Of a DNA stretch of 64,000 nucleotides, positions 20,691 to 34,800 are shown piece after piece; within the stretch, counting starts at the first letter, position 1, and every line of letters starts with the position of its first letter. The translations under genes and the position numbers were made by a program. This stretch comes from Sialis fuliginosa (lineage: Eukaryota > Arthropoda > Insecta > Megaloptera > Sialidae). Under the pieces are notes generated by a model. It made no database searches, was not told the DNA's origin, and saw only the letters and a list, made by a program, of their open reading frames with translations. The DNA is taken from contig OY540816.1 in the NCBI GenBank assembly GCA_961205875.1, positions 15,386,701 through 15,450,700 of the forward strand, in the 5' to 3' direction.

Positions 20691-22447
20691 TAAAACAAAC
20701 GCATGTGAATTAATAAATTAAAATTAAAGTTTTTACAACTAATTACTGATCTACCAAGTGCATTTATTTATTGTTATGGATTACGAGTACCCATACTGAT
20801 TTAGAAATATAAAAGTGGTGTTATTTTTGTGAGATTTTTTTTAATATTGTGACATTCAAGTGTGTTTTGCAGTACGACAGTGTATAAAGTAAATTGTAAT
20901 TGATAGAGTATGAAAATGTATTGATTTAAATAAGCTAAATAATTTTTTTTGTAAATGTCCACCGTGCAACAAAATGTTAGTTAACAAATAAATGTAAAAC
21001 AAAATTATTTTCAATCGCTACATACATACTAACATAAAAATTCAATTATGATGGTCCACATTTTCAGAAGGAACTTTTAAATTCCCACTCTAAAATTAAT
21101 AATTACAATCACATGTTTTGTTTGGCTTTTCTGGACTCTCTTAAATGCGGAGATAGTTAATAATTATACTTTTATAAATGCTTTAGTGTTTTACACATTT
21201 TGGTAATTATTTTATAGATAAGAAATATGTGTCTATGTTAAGCTTTAATATTTCTAATGTTTTCATAATGCGACCTTACATGTATACAAAATGTCGTTAT
21301 AAAAGTATCCGTAAAATCGTTCCCAGATAGTAACAATATAAAATACATATAATTTGATCTATGAACAATTAATGAGTTTTATAAACTTAAACGTAAGTGA
21401 GTAACCATTATGGTAATAAACAAATATAAATAATAAATATATGTATATATTTATTATGTAATACTATGATTGTTAAACCTACTCATATTCATTCAAGTAT
21501 GAAGTACCTATAATGTACTAGATTAAAAGTTGTATTTAAAAAATGTTAAAATGTTTGTTGACTTAAATATTTATTGCACTTAGGAGGGGGGGGGCTGACA
21601 AGACTTTAGTCATGAGACCTGCAGCTAAGAGTACCCGGTGCAGCGAGCAAAAAAAAGAAATTATTAGTTGGTATTTACGAATTAAAATTTTTAATTGAAA
21701 GACCTAAAAAAAGGCCATTCAAAAATTCTTATGAAATTATTTTTTTCTTATTGGAAAACCTAAAAAAGGTCATTCAAACATTCTTGTGATTTTTTTAATC
21801 ATTAAAGATATTTTTCCAACGCTGTTTCTTCCTTACTACGCATGCGTTAAACTGTCAATAAATTCATAAATAAAATAAAATATAGTAGTTACCTCTTCAT
21901 TTCCAACATTTTCTAATAGACCAGAAAAATTAAGATGGATCTTTTTGAATTAAATCTTTTTTCCTTATTATGGTAATTTTGAAATTTAACCAACCCCCAT
22001 CTTTATCAGATAAAAATATTTGTAAATTTCAAAAGTATACCTGTATGAGATCATGGGTTATTTGTATTATTTAGTAGACTGTATAATATGTTGAAATTAT
22101 TAAAATTAACGTATGTAGGTATGGTATTTAAAGTATAGTAGTGCAATCATCTCAAACTGCTTTTGGTAAGCATTCAAAAATGTAAAATAAATTTGATTGT
22201 CGTGTAGTAAGTGCTCTCATTATATTAAAATAAAATGTTGTGTTACATTAACCTGACAAGCGTCTTATTTTATTTAGATGTTGTTTTTATTGAACACAGA
22301 AGAAATAGCATACACATAATATACATTGTATTCTAACTAAATTGCATAAGCAGGGGTTGTTTTATAAGCATAATCAGGATATATATATGATTTTAGATCA
22401 TAACATGATAACTGCAAAAATACGATTTCTCAAGAAAGTCATTTTAA
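20691..22447. other. Intergenic or 5' intron, nothing recognised
   Basis: AT-rich DNA with one G9 run (about 21584-21592). No open frame of interest and no repeat ends were identified. Confidence 0.35.
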
Positions 22448-22626
22448 GGGTCGATCCAGACTATCGTGCCGGTCTCGCTCCAGTCAAATATTCAGTAAGT
22501 ATAGTAATAATATTATCGGAGCGTGATTAGACCGAGATCGAATCGATACCTATAGTGTATATTGTATATTTATATTTGATTGGAGCAAGACCGGACCGAG
22601 ACCGACTCGGTAGTCTGGATCGACCC
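22448..22626. mobile_element. Short TIR element (MITE), 179 bp
   Basis: The left end GGGTCGATCCAGACTA and the right end TAGTCTGGATCGACCC are perfect 16-bp inverted repeats. The inner parts stay complementary (GCCGGTCTCGCTCCAGTCAA against TTGGAGCAAGACCGG). The flanks TAA and TGA would fit an imperfect 3-bp duplication. The superfamily is not assigned. Confidence 0.7.
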
Positions 22627-23390
22627 TGAGTATTAAATAAATTTGAAGTGTATTTAATTTGTTAAGATAACAAGTAATCTATTCGTATGAGTTAGATTTA
22701 TTGAAGGTATTTTGAACTAATGTTTTCTCAAAACATAGGTTTTTTAAGAACACTCAATATATTACGAGGGGGGGGGGGAGGTTCGTCACCCCCAGATAAA
22801 TAATAATAAATATGTATCAAAATATATCAAAATATACGAAAAATTATGTATGATCAAATAGTTATTTACGCTTAAAATCGATAAAATTTTAGTAGGTATA
22901 AAAAAGGGGAAACACTATGTGAGTCGGTGTAAATATTAACTACGGCCCTGTTTATTTACAATGTTGTTTGTTACATTAGTACGCTTCTTTTTCATTCTTG
23001 TATTGAACTCTATTTTTGTCTGTAAAATATTTGATGCTGATTCAATTGACACTGTATTTGATTCTGCAGCCAAGTTTTTTGGTTAATGAATGAAGTGGGT
23101 TTGAAATTATGTATTATGGTTCTTTAAAAGCATTAATTATCAAATATGTTTATATAATTTATAAAAAAGCTACTTTCAAACCTAAAAATAGAAATTAATA
23201 ATTCTCATATATAATTTACATTTACTATACGTATACATTCTTTTTATATTTCTAGAAAAATCTAACATTATTAATTAATAATTATAATTAATAATTAGCA
23301 CTATTTAATCAATTCTATATAGAAACAATAACTTTTATTAAAAAAGGGTAAAAAAGCTCAAAGATATGATTGTATGTTTTTTAACCCACC

Positions 23391-23592
23391 AGTGATTTAT
23401 GATTAGAAAGAATTTTAAAAATAATTATTAAGAATCACCCCCACTGTTCACTCTCAGTATTACGTATAAGAAAGTTACATTGTACCTATGGCAAACACGC
23501 ATACAGAGATTGAATCTGTAATACGTATAAGAAAGTTCCATGACACTCATGGCACATATTTCTTCTCTGTTATGAACTATTTGAATTATTAC
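23391..23592 (+). repeat. Dispersed repeat with an internal duplication, copy 1
   Basis: It matches 59229-59424 on the opposite strand over its full length. Inside each copy a roughly 38-bp unit of the form TACGTATAAGAAAGTT.CAT, then TGGCA, occurs twice. No terminal inverted repeats were found. The family is unknown. Confidence 0.6.
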
Positions 23593-24699
23593 CTACAATT
23601 TTAACTCGACTATTTTTCTATATTTCGCACTGTTTCAAAGTAATTCGAAAAATTCAAAAATCGACCTATGAGGTTTTCTTCACAGACAAAAATTAATCTT
23701 AAATATAAAATTTCACCCTTCTACGACTTGTCGTATTTGAGTTACAGCGCTTACAGACGGACCGACAGACATTCACAATACTTACTATGTGTATATTTCA
23801 TATACATGGGTATAATAAAGTAAAAAAGTAATGAATTTTTACTTTAATATAAAGTATTTCTTCATTATTACTATGAATTCATATTGTTCAACACGTTCTA
23901 TAAATATAATGAACGATATTTTTTTCAGTGAGTATAGTATTGAAATTTTCTGTTTAGATTTTTTTTTTACCAGTGAGAAGTAGTCATAAAAATAAGTAAC
24001 TTTTCAACTGCGTAGTGACATTAACATATTATTATAAAAAAATGTCCTACAAAGTATATACTTTTCGCAACAAAAAACATTTTTCATGTTTACTGAGTAT
24101 GTAAAATGTTAGATTCAATTCGCACCCACTAAATCTTTCGCTACAGAAATAAAAACAAACAGTATATGCCCGTAATATTGTAATAGTTTTGTTTTTTGAA
24201 ACGATAGATTTATTAGAAATATAACTATTATATACAACTTTTGTGTATGTTTATTTACTATTTCGTGATTCTCATTCTTAAAATAAACCCACTGTGGGTA
24301 TATTTGCATTCTATTTATGTGTACGTACATACTGTTATTTTATTTTATTTTTATTTCCTGTTAACGATTATATAAAATTGTAATGCGTTACTATAAATAG
24401 ATTGTAAGTTTTTAAATCTTTGTTTTAGTTTGATTGTTTTTATTAAACTTTATTTTCATCAAAGGCATGTTGGACCAGAAGCTACATTTCGTTATTATTA
24501 AGAGAGGATGTGATTAAAAAAAATAACTTATGGCTTTGCTAAAATATATACAGCAAGTTAAAACTAATACATCTTCCACCTAACAAAGATTATTAGATGA
24601 ATGGGAAGGTGCCTTGAGGTGATCAGGGTATACGTTGTTTACGAGACCTCTCGATATGGACACTGATTTGTCTCTGTTTAATATCATTTAGATAGTACG

Positions 24700-25180
24700 T
24701 AGAAGATCCCCGTACTGGAATTTTTAATTTCGACCGAAACCGGAATTCACAAAAGAAATCCAGTAGAAATTCCGGCCGGAACCGGATTTAAAAAAATATA
24801 TATTTTTTAATTATTAATAATAATTGAATAGTTAAAATAATATATTACATTTCTAATGTTAAATTATAAATGTGATCAATTACAAACAGCATTTAGACAA
24901 TTTCGCAATATAATAGAGAAGATGGTATAAATTTGTATAGATAAAAGAATACCTACTATTTGAAACTAAAGCACCAATGCATTACTATAGTATATAATAT
25001 GATGCATTATTATAAACAATACTGTTAGATAAGTACAGTACAGTCTATTCGGAGAGGTTATTCTCGGATGCGGAAAATGATTTTGAAGAAAATAGATTTA
25101 AGGCTTTAGAGTATTATTCAAAAATGCAGGTGTTCAATGTTTGTAATATAATGACATTTTTATTAATACATTATTATTAT
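24700..25180 (+). mobile_element. Relic hAT transposon with transposase C-terminus
   Basis: At 25046-25108 the plus strand encodes YSERLFSDAENDFEENRFKA, a recognisable piece of the hAT dimerisation domain (family pattern SERLFS.AG....RN RL). The frame stays open for about 20 more codons and then stops. A GC-rich stretch with CCGGAATT and TTCCGGCCGG (24730-24790) may be the damaged terminal region. The rest of the transposase is missing. Confidence 0.55.
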
Positions 25181-25190
25181 TAATATTTCA

Positions 25191-25510
25191 ACTTGGCGCG
25201 ATCCTACAGACTCAAACTTTCTTTTAAAATATAGCTTACACAATGGTGTAACTTTAAGAGTGTCATGTGCCCTAAAACCGTCGCGACCCCTTTTCCTTAT
25301 TAAAAACAAATTAAAACTGACAAGTTAACAAATGAGTTAAAAAGTTAATAGCTCAGTTTGGCGCGATCCTACAGACTCAATTTTTTTTTAAATATAGCAT
25401 TCACCATTAACTTTAAAAGTGTCATGTGCCCTAAGACCATCGCGACCCCTTTCCTCTATTATAAACAAATTAAATTTAGTAAATTAACAAATATATTGAA
25501 TAATTAAGGT
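25191..25510 (+). repeat. Tandem duplication of a ~165-bp unit
   Basis: Two diverged copies (25191-25355 and 25356-25510) share TTGGCGCGATCCTACAGACT, GTGTCATGTGCCCTAA and the ACC.TCGCGACCCC block in the same order. It ends about 370 bp before the start codon of the large gene, so it lies in its 5' leader, first intron or promoter. Confidence 0.7.
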
Positions 25511-25876
25511 CATTTGTTTAATGTTATAATTACAACCACACTTATGCCAAATAAAATGTAAAAATACTGCATTTGTGTTATTATACCATTAAAGTTTTTT
25601 TGTTAATAAAATGTTGGTATATCATAATTATTATATTTTAAAGTTGTTCATAGCCGTAGAAATTATGTTAATTACTCAAACAGTAATTAAAATTTAAACG
25701 TACATTAAAATTAATAAATTGTAAATATTTGTCTAAAAGACAAATTGATTAAAATATTATTTAAAGATATAATTTTATAAACACTGATGTTTCATATAAA
25801 CTGGCATTAAAAAAGTAGTTATGAGTTTATGTAATAAAAAATAAAAGAGTTATATTTAGTACAAAACTAAACTAAA

Positions 25877-28800
25877 ATGAATAAAGATAACAGTAGTGCT
25901 TCTTCGGTCTCCGATATGTCGCAATCGACTAAAAAAAGTGAATTCAAACGTTTTCAAAATCTACGTTTACCAACACCGCCACCAGATCCAACGTTATCAA
26001 CTCAGTCATCTAACACAGCCTCATCAAGTAACAATGTGTTTGAGGAAGCGTTCCATGATACAATTACGAAAACAGATTTGATAGATAAAGATATAGAATT
26101 CCTCGATTACTTAACGTCTTTGTCTAATGCATACCAAGCATGTTCGAGGATAGAAACTGGAGTTACTACGAAACATCCACTGTTATCAAGGACGAATTCT
26201 GTTTTCACACAAGCAATAGGGGCCGATGATGCTTTTGATCATTTAGATAAACTGTACAAACTCATGGAGCAGCTTTTAAATCTTAGAGAACAAAATTCAA
26301 AGCTTCAGCAACGTGTGAGGGCTTTAGAACATTTCAAAACATTGCAAGAGATGCATCAGCAAGTAGAGAATGATTTCTTGGGTTACGAAAGACTGCTAAT
26401 GCAAGATTTAGAAGCAGATCCAGCGTACGCTGATAGTTTATTAAATACAATGTTAGCAGCTGGACGAAATGCTAGTTCAAAACGTAATTCTAAATACAAA
26501 GCACACTCGAAATTCAGGCAGAGTATATTAGGAAAGCCTAGAGATCGTTGTAGCAGTATTCCGCTCGAAGAGCTAGAAACAATTGACGATGGAAATGTTA
26601 TGAATTCTGCTGATTTTGGCGGCAAATTCAGACGGTGTTCATCTAGTATTCAGAACACTCCTGGAAAGCCTGCCAAGGTTTCTAAATGGACTAAAGTGAA
26701 AGCTGCTTTTAAATGGGAGAAAGCTTCATCTACAGTTGGTAGTGGGAGTCCTATTACGTCACTGCCTGTCGCGAAAAGTCAGGATAGCGGAATTGGTGGA
26801 ATGAATAGCGATTCTACATGCAGGTAATAGAGTTTTGCATTACTTTACTGTTTAATTATTTGATTATTTTTATATTTTTGCTTTTCCGCCAATATTTGAT
26901 TCCTCAAGAGGGGGATGCTCTGCTTGCTTCTCCCCCTAATTTAACGTAATATAAAGTAACACTATAATTATGTGTTTAAAAAAAATATTAACAAAGTTGC
27001 CCCATTCTGGGTTAAGTCAGATTAGGATTTAATTTGTTGATTTTTTTTATAGAAAAATCTTTCCTCTAGAATTTTTTTTACGAATTCCCTTGAAATGTAA
27101 TATCTTTATTGTTTTTAAAAAGTTATTTGTAAGGTAACAATAATATATTGGCCATGACTACTACTAACATTCAAAAATAATCAGAGATCATTAGAAAATC
27201 CTTGATCTTATACCCAATTAATTTTTCAACACAGTTAAATTCTACCAAAAATAAATTCATGTCGTTCAAAAATTGTATACCTACATAAATTACTTTTGTT
27301 TTTGATTTGGGTGGTGCTATAAAAGTAAAAATTTGTTTGTCTGCCGTTTGTTTAGGTTAGGTGTATTTTAAATTTGTTTATTGACTTATCGATCACCATG
27401 TTTACACTGTTTAATGTTGTTGTCATACGAATATTGTGTGTGAAATACAGCTATCGATCATTGTAAATATTTAAAAGATAATGTGCATTAAATCCAGTGT
27501 CGTTTCTCTAGGAATTGGTAACACAGGCCCATAAAAAACGAGTGGTCTGTGCCATGGATGGGACCATGATATTCCTATGTATTTTTACACAGTAGTGAGG
27601 TAATTTGTGCCCGAGCTAAATAAGAAGGGGCGGGGGGAGTTAATTAGAGGAGCCCCGAACAGATGGTGTTTAAAAAAATTAAAATCTTCAATTTTTCCTT
27701 TTTTTTATAAAAATATTCTGTTTTTATCAAAAATCTCGAAAAAAAAAACTTTTAATATTCATTGTTCTCACATATGTGTTAAAAATTTTACTCTACTTCT
27801 ACAGAATCCAATTTCTAAACGTAGAAACAATTTGTAGGAATGTCGTATTAATAAAACACATTCTTTAGCACATACCGACGCATCTAATTTATGTCCGATC
27901 CGTTATTAGAAGAAATGGGTTTATTTTAGTAGGAATTATCCACGCCGACGATGCAGCTTTACAGTTTCTGGCGCCAATATGTTATTATAATTTTCAATAT
28001 CTATTTTATATTGAATGTGTAGATAGAAAAATTGCACTTGTACACAAATATTTTAGATATATTATGTATGTAGCTATTTTTATTTGGACGGTTTGAGAAT
28101 TTTTAAATGAGACTATAATTTTTTAGAAGACAATAAAAACACTTAATAATATTACTTATATTTATTAGATTTGACAGTTATGTTGTTCGTAGTCTTTGGG
28201 AAGCATTAGCACATAGCAGTTATTACCAAAAGCAGTTTTTTTCTGATGTTTTAGCACATAGCAGGTTTTGAATTCGTAACGACGACTTATGTTAGTATGT
28301 AATAATAACAATGGTATTAGGGTTTGTAATCCCATAACACGGGATTCCGTACATTTTGGAGACATGCGGATCCCGCACTGAAGAACCAAAAAGGGTTTTT
28401 TCTGCAGCCGGAAATATCTGCAGTTCTACGAGAAACAGGCTGGGGTACAAAACAATATACACCATATATTTCTTGCGCTCTTATTTTCAGAAAAAGATAT
28501 AACTTTTTAAATTTTATTATAATGTAATTTAGTGGTTTAGTTTTACGTGACTTACCGTATATACCGGCGCGGCATATAATAATAATAATAATAATATTTA
28601 TTTGTGTTGGTACAAGTAGTACATACAAAAAGTCAAAAGAAAAGAAACATGAGGTGACCTACGTATAAAACGAGGGCTAATTTAGAAACAACCAAGCAGT
28701 TAAAAAAATTATTTCTTGATTTAAAAAAACGGATAATCAAACAAAAAGAAAAAAGTAGTTAGAAGCATCTTGTCCATGTACCTGACATATTAGACAACCT

Positions 28801-31800
28801 CTTATTTACAGGTGTATTTTATGGAATTTACACCGGTATATACGGTACGTGTTACATTTACGTATTTATGTTACCGATATGTAACTATTTTTCATTAGTT
28901 GATTTCATGTTGACTAAATAATAATAACTTTAAGTATCAATAATACAATTTTTAGAAAAACTGCGGGATCCCGCGGGAACGGCTGATTTCCCGCGGGAAA
29001 ATAAAGTCTGCAGGATTGTAAACCTTAAATGGTATAATAAGCAACTTGTAAAAATAAACGGAAAAGTTATATAAAGCCATTTTAAGGTTGATCGATACAC
29101 TTTAAGAAACCATTAACATTTGTATATTATAATAACAACTTTATTAAAGGACCACTGCCCTTGGTCGGTTGAAGTTACTACGTGAATATTTCAATATAAA
29201 TTACATTACTTCTCAGCCCAAAGAGATATTATAAAGTAAATATAAAAAGTATAAACTAAGTGGACCTCGCTAATAAAACTTATATTAAAATGAGTTGTAC
29301 TTGAGATGAAAGATGGATTATTAAATGGCTTAGACTTAAAAATCATATATATATAACTACTTACATATTTTCGTATTGAGTTTTAAAGTTGTTCTGTAGT
29401 TATTTAATTTTAATATGATCTCTTTATTAAATACATTTTGATTTGCATATGTATTGAAAAAATACAAGTCGCTAAGTTACCAATGTTGGCGTCATGACTA
29501 TCTTGCACGTTCTAGCCCCTCAGCCATCCATGTTTGATGTCGTTTTGTAACGTAAGTGTAGGTATACGTATAAACATATTAAAGTCAAAAAAAAAAACAA
29601 AAACAATATAATAAAGTTCATTTTTGCCGATTTACTAATTTTGGTACCAGAATACTTGATTCGTAAAATACCTCTCAGAAAACCAAATGATATCTGATGA
29701 CTTTTTTTCTAAATAATTATTTTATTTGTAGGTATCTTCGTGTGCCGAACTTATCATCAGGTGGAGGAGTAAGTCCAGCTGATTCTGTGTTGAGTGGCCA
29801 CTCGTCGCAAGGTTTGGGTACCGCTGGTACTCACACCCCAGTCACACCGTCTGTGGACCTATCTACGCCTGCGACGCCGGCTAGTTTGTCCGCGGTTTCC
29901 TCAGTCGAAGATTTACACGCCGAACAATGTGGTGAGGTTATTTATATTATTTTTATGAATGTACTTGTACATATCTTATTTTATGTTGACGGATGCAGTC
30001 ATAATGGTTACAAATATATATACCGTAATGAAGTTTAAAACATTTGCAGTGGTGTTTTAACAATTTTTCTCAATTTAACAATATAGTTACACCGGATTTT
30101 AATAGCAGTACCGGACTTATTTCACACCTTGCAATTGATTGGTCTGAATCATTGAAGTGAGATAATTTGAGCATTTTGATTACTTTTCTAAAAAGCAGAA
30201 TATATGTACGTGCGCCCTGTTTTTTTTTAGAAAACTGCTGGAAATGCTCATTTTTGCTCTACACTTACACTTTTTTATATATTTTTTTTAATTGTAATTT
30301 TTCAACTACACAAATTAGCTTTTACAACTGCAGTTTTCATTTTTGCAACTGCAGAAACAAACTATAACTACACACTAAAATAACCCCCGTATTTCCGAAT
30401 GAAATAAACGCATTTTATATTTCAAAATGGTCTGAAATTTTGATTGAATCTTATGTTAGTATTAATTTTCAATACTTTTCGTAATACTCAAAACGTAGTT
30501 ATAAAATATAAATCTTGTCTATGTGAGTAGATTTAAATGATAAACTGTTAGGAATCATGTAAACTATAATTTATATTTAATTTTATAACATTTTAAACTC
30601 GGATGAATAATTTCCAACGAGGAAATAAATCATATAAGTCATAGAATACGTCAAAAAACCTAGTAAATCTAAATTTGCGGACATAAACTTTGGAAATGCC
30701 ATAACTTGTTTATACTTATTCTATTTCTGCAATGTCTGTTCGAGTCAGTGAACTAAAATAATACATTATTAGTTTCAATTAAACAGATTGTTGAAATTAA
30801 TTTATTTAAGATAATTTGAAATTGCATTTTATAATAATAATATAAATATAAAGATGCAATCTATAATATACAAGAAACAATTAACAATGATTAAGATTGC
30901 ATGGATCTATAATTTTTATCTACTAACAATGTTTCTGCCAGGGTAAAGTTCAGAATCGCTTACAACAGATTCGAAAATATTTAGACAAACATCATCGGTT
31001 ATCTTTTTCTAGGGTGGAGCTTATATAGTTATACCATTTTAAATAAAAACACAAATATGCGTCCATTTCATTAAGTAATTTTATATCAAGTTTAACATAT
31101 TTAAATACTAAAATTGGTCCGTTAGTGTGTAATTGATATACTTACGATTTTCGTCAAAATGATTTGAAAAATTTTAATACATTTTCTGTGATTTATAATT
31201 TCAGAGTAGGTAGTGTAAGTACTATGTCGCCAAAAAGTAATACATTTTTTTTTATTCATCCGATATATTGGCAATATGTACCTATTATATTATAATTATA
31301 TTACATGTAAAATTATTTGACTGTATTACATAACGACTCAAAGTGTACTAAGTTCACTTGAAACTAAAATAAACACAAGTTGGAAAAATGTTGATATTTA
31401 TATTATGGAGTAGTTTTGAAATCACTTTGAAATTATTAGAAAAATAAAATATAGTAACTTTTGAAAGAAAATATGCAGATTCACTTAACGTAAGTAAAAT
31501 CAAAATAAGTTACTGCTTATTTACTTTTCTTTGAAATTAAAAAAATCATTGACACAAGAGACGGTGTGTTTATTTTCAATTTGGCTTTATTGAAAATAAA
31601 TTATAAGAAGGCGATGAAAATCGGCATACGTGTTTTTAGACACTATCGATTTTTATATGAATTTCAATGTCATTTTGACAAAAATGAAGTTACCTAATTT
31701 TTCTACGAACAATTTTTTTATAAAATAAATATTTATATTATTTTTCAAAGTATAGGTAAATGAGGTTTCAGCGGATATAAACATGTATAATAAACATACT

Positions 31801-34800
31801 TATGTATAATTTTACACATGTATTTGATATATTTTATCTTCCTTAACGACAATATACACACATGATTTTTTTTGTACACATCTATGGAACAGTACCTAGC
31901 CTAACCTGCTTTTACAACAAACATTTCCATAATAAAAACACTGCAGATTAACGCGAATTGAAATCTCTATACCTACGCATTCTCTACGTTTGACAGAAAC
32001 CCTAAACTATTTATTATGAAATAAACAAACAGCGAGAGGGGAAATCATGTGTGTATGTTAACTTTATTTTACCTGCCCTAACGGCAACATACACACATGT
32101 TTTTTGTGTGTGCATATCTATGGCAGTACCTATCGAATGATATAAGTTTCATTCATCTCCCTATATAATAAATACTAAAAAAACGTACGACAATTTTCAA
32201 AGTTCACGTATTAATAAACTATACAGATTGCACGATGAGTTTAAAATTTTTATGAGACGAGATTTACTTAACTAAGACGTGTCTCGTGTATCCCTACTAG
32301 AAATTAAAAAAAATACTGTCAAATATTTATAAAATGAATTTTTCTTTTTTTATTCTTGCTATTTTTTTATAACGAAATACACAAGTCAAGTTAATAAGAC
32401 CTTTGTAATAAAAATAATAACAAATATCTAAATACAGTGTAACCTTAATATAACGAGCCTCAATATAACGATTTCCTCGATTTAACAAATTTTTCGAAAT
32501 CTCCTAGAACTGCCCATAAGAGCTAATGCAAAATATACCTTTATATTACGAATACATTTGTCAACAACATCTTTATAACGAATTTTTCGACAGGTTCAGA
32601 CACGTTAAATTTTTCGTAAGACAATCATTATTGTTTTTTTTGCTGTTTGTCACTGTTGCTAGTTTTAAAGTTGGAATAGCTGAAAAACAAAAAAGGTGTT
32701 CCTTAACCGTCGCAAAGAAACGAGAAATCATTAAGTATGTAGACGAGAATGCTACAACGAAAAAAATAGACATCGCTACATTCTTACCTTGTTATAACGA
32801 ATTGTAGACCAACCTAACCTTTATATAACAAACCTCACTGTAACAAATTACTTGGTATAACGAATATTTTCTACTTCCCTTTAGTTTTGTTATATCGAGG
32901 TTGCACTGTATATCTAAAAACATGGCAAAATAAAAAAAAAATAAAAACATAAAAGAAAAAATGAAACACGTTAAATTGAAAAAGTCTTGTCGAAATATTA
33001 AAATTAAAAAAATCTCAATACTTTACATTAGGCCAACAATAAAATATAAATTTCCTTATATTATATAACTAGCTGGGCCCACGCGACTTCGCTCGCGTGG
33101 ACTACGGAATTATTGTTTAGGATTTAAAAAATATATAGTTGAATTAATTACAAACACGATTAGTTATTAATGTAATAAAAACCAAATAACACTTAAATTA
33201 CCTACCTAACAAAAACGAATCAGAACAAAAAGTATAAATAATTTTTGTTCTATTTAAATTTAAAAGTTAATTATTGAAAACAAAATAAACAATTGACAAT
33301 CAAAAGAATACCGGCCTGTTCCCTTCCCTCTGCCCTGCGCTTCTAGTTGGTACGTACCATCGCCATACACGGGTCACCATCGCACGAATAATATTTTCCC
33401 GTATAACATATATTTCGATATTTTCTAAACTATACGACCAAATTGGATGCTGTAAATGGCAAATTATATCTACATTAAGTACTCATGACGATGAAATCAT
33501 TTATTTCGATAAGGATTAATGTTTTGCATGTCATAAGTCCACGTAAACAGAACCCAAATATTTTATGTTTTCTTAGTAACATAAAAGCAGTAATTGTGGC
33601 TTAAATATAAAAGTTAGACATATGGTGTCGCGGACTTAATTGTAGAACTTTTGATTCTGCACAATTCTTTAATACATTATTTTGTTCTATATTGAACGGT
33701 TTAGGCAGCGTATTACAAAACAGCGCGCCGACGGCAAAATTTTTTCCGACTTGATTTACTATTATCGTCACTGCTTAGTTGTTATGTTACCTAACGTAAA
33801 AAAATATAGCCTATAACCTGGCCAGAGAACGTACCTATGAATTAAAAAAAAAACACGTAAATCGGATAAGTGGTCCTCGAGTGATAAGCGCACGAACGGA
33901 CAGACAGACAGACAGAGAGACGTTGAGCTTTATATATATTAAGGATAAGGATTATCATTCTCTCATCGTCACGTCTCTTAACTTTTCATTACATGATATA
34001 AGCTTTTGAACATATTATACCAGTGGTGGCCAACCCTCGGCACAAATGAGAATCCACAACGTGTAAGTGACACGCGCTAGCGTGACGTAGTTTTGATGGA
34101 AAACGTTTGATTAGACGGTGTGAGTACAACAAAAATCAACAGAAAACAGGGGCACACACATGCGTTGGCACGCGTCCAGCCGCGGTATTTATAAAATTAC
34201 ACCGCCGTCTTGGAGGAGCGAGAGGGTGAAGAGTGATGCACAGTGGCTGCACGTGAACGGGGATTACAGTGTTTATATCGAAATAAGGTACTGGCACCAG
34301 TGTTGGATTTGACCCCAGTAATGGCTATTCTTTAATTAAATGTACTGAATTAGAAATATTTGTTGATATTTGGTTACTACCATTTCTGAATATTAATCGA
34401 TATATATATTTAACTGTCTTACAGCGTGATTTGATGAAAATCGGCCAATAGGTGTCAAAATGGTGGACATTTAAACTAATAATTAGTATATTTTATTTAT
34501 TAATTATTGTATTATCATATAGCAACTGCTTTACATTGTTTCAAATTTGACGATTCTTTCTTTTATCTTTTGCGTCGTAATACTTATTATTTTGAAAAAA
34601 ACATAAACAAAATAAAAGGCTATAATTTAAAAAACAAAGTAATATTGTAATTAAATTGATTAAATAAAGAGTTATTTGATTTATTTGTAACATGAGTTCA
34701 TGAGAATTACAAAAAAGAAGCCCGTCAATCACAAAAATATTAAACCTTGCTCTTATAGCGGCCATAACTGGTGCCAGTACCTTATCAATGTTTAAAACTT

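Noticed and set aside
29697-30038. 113-aa frame read as a separate gene
   Set aside because: It is exon 2 of the large gene (29732-29931) read through its splice sites into intron.
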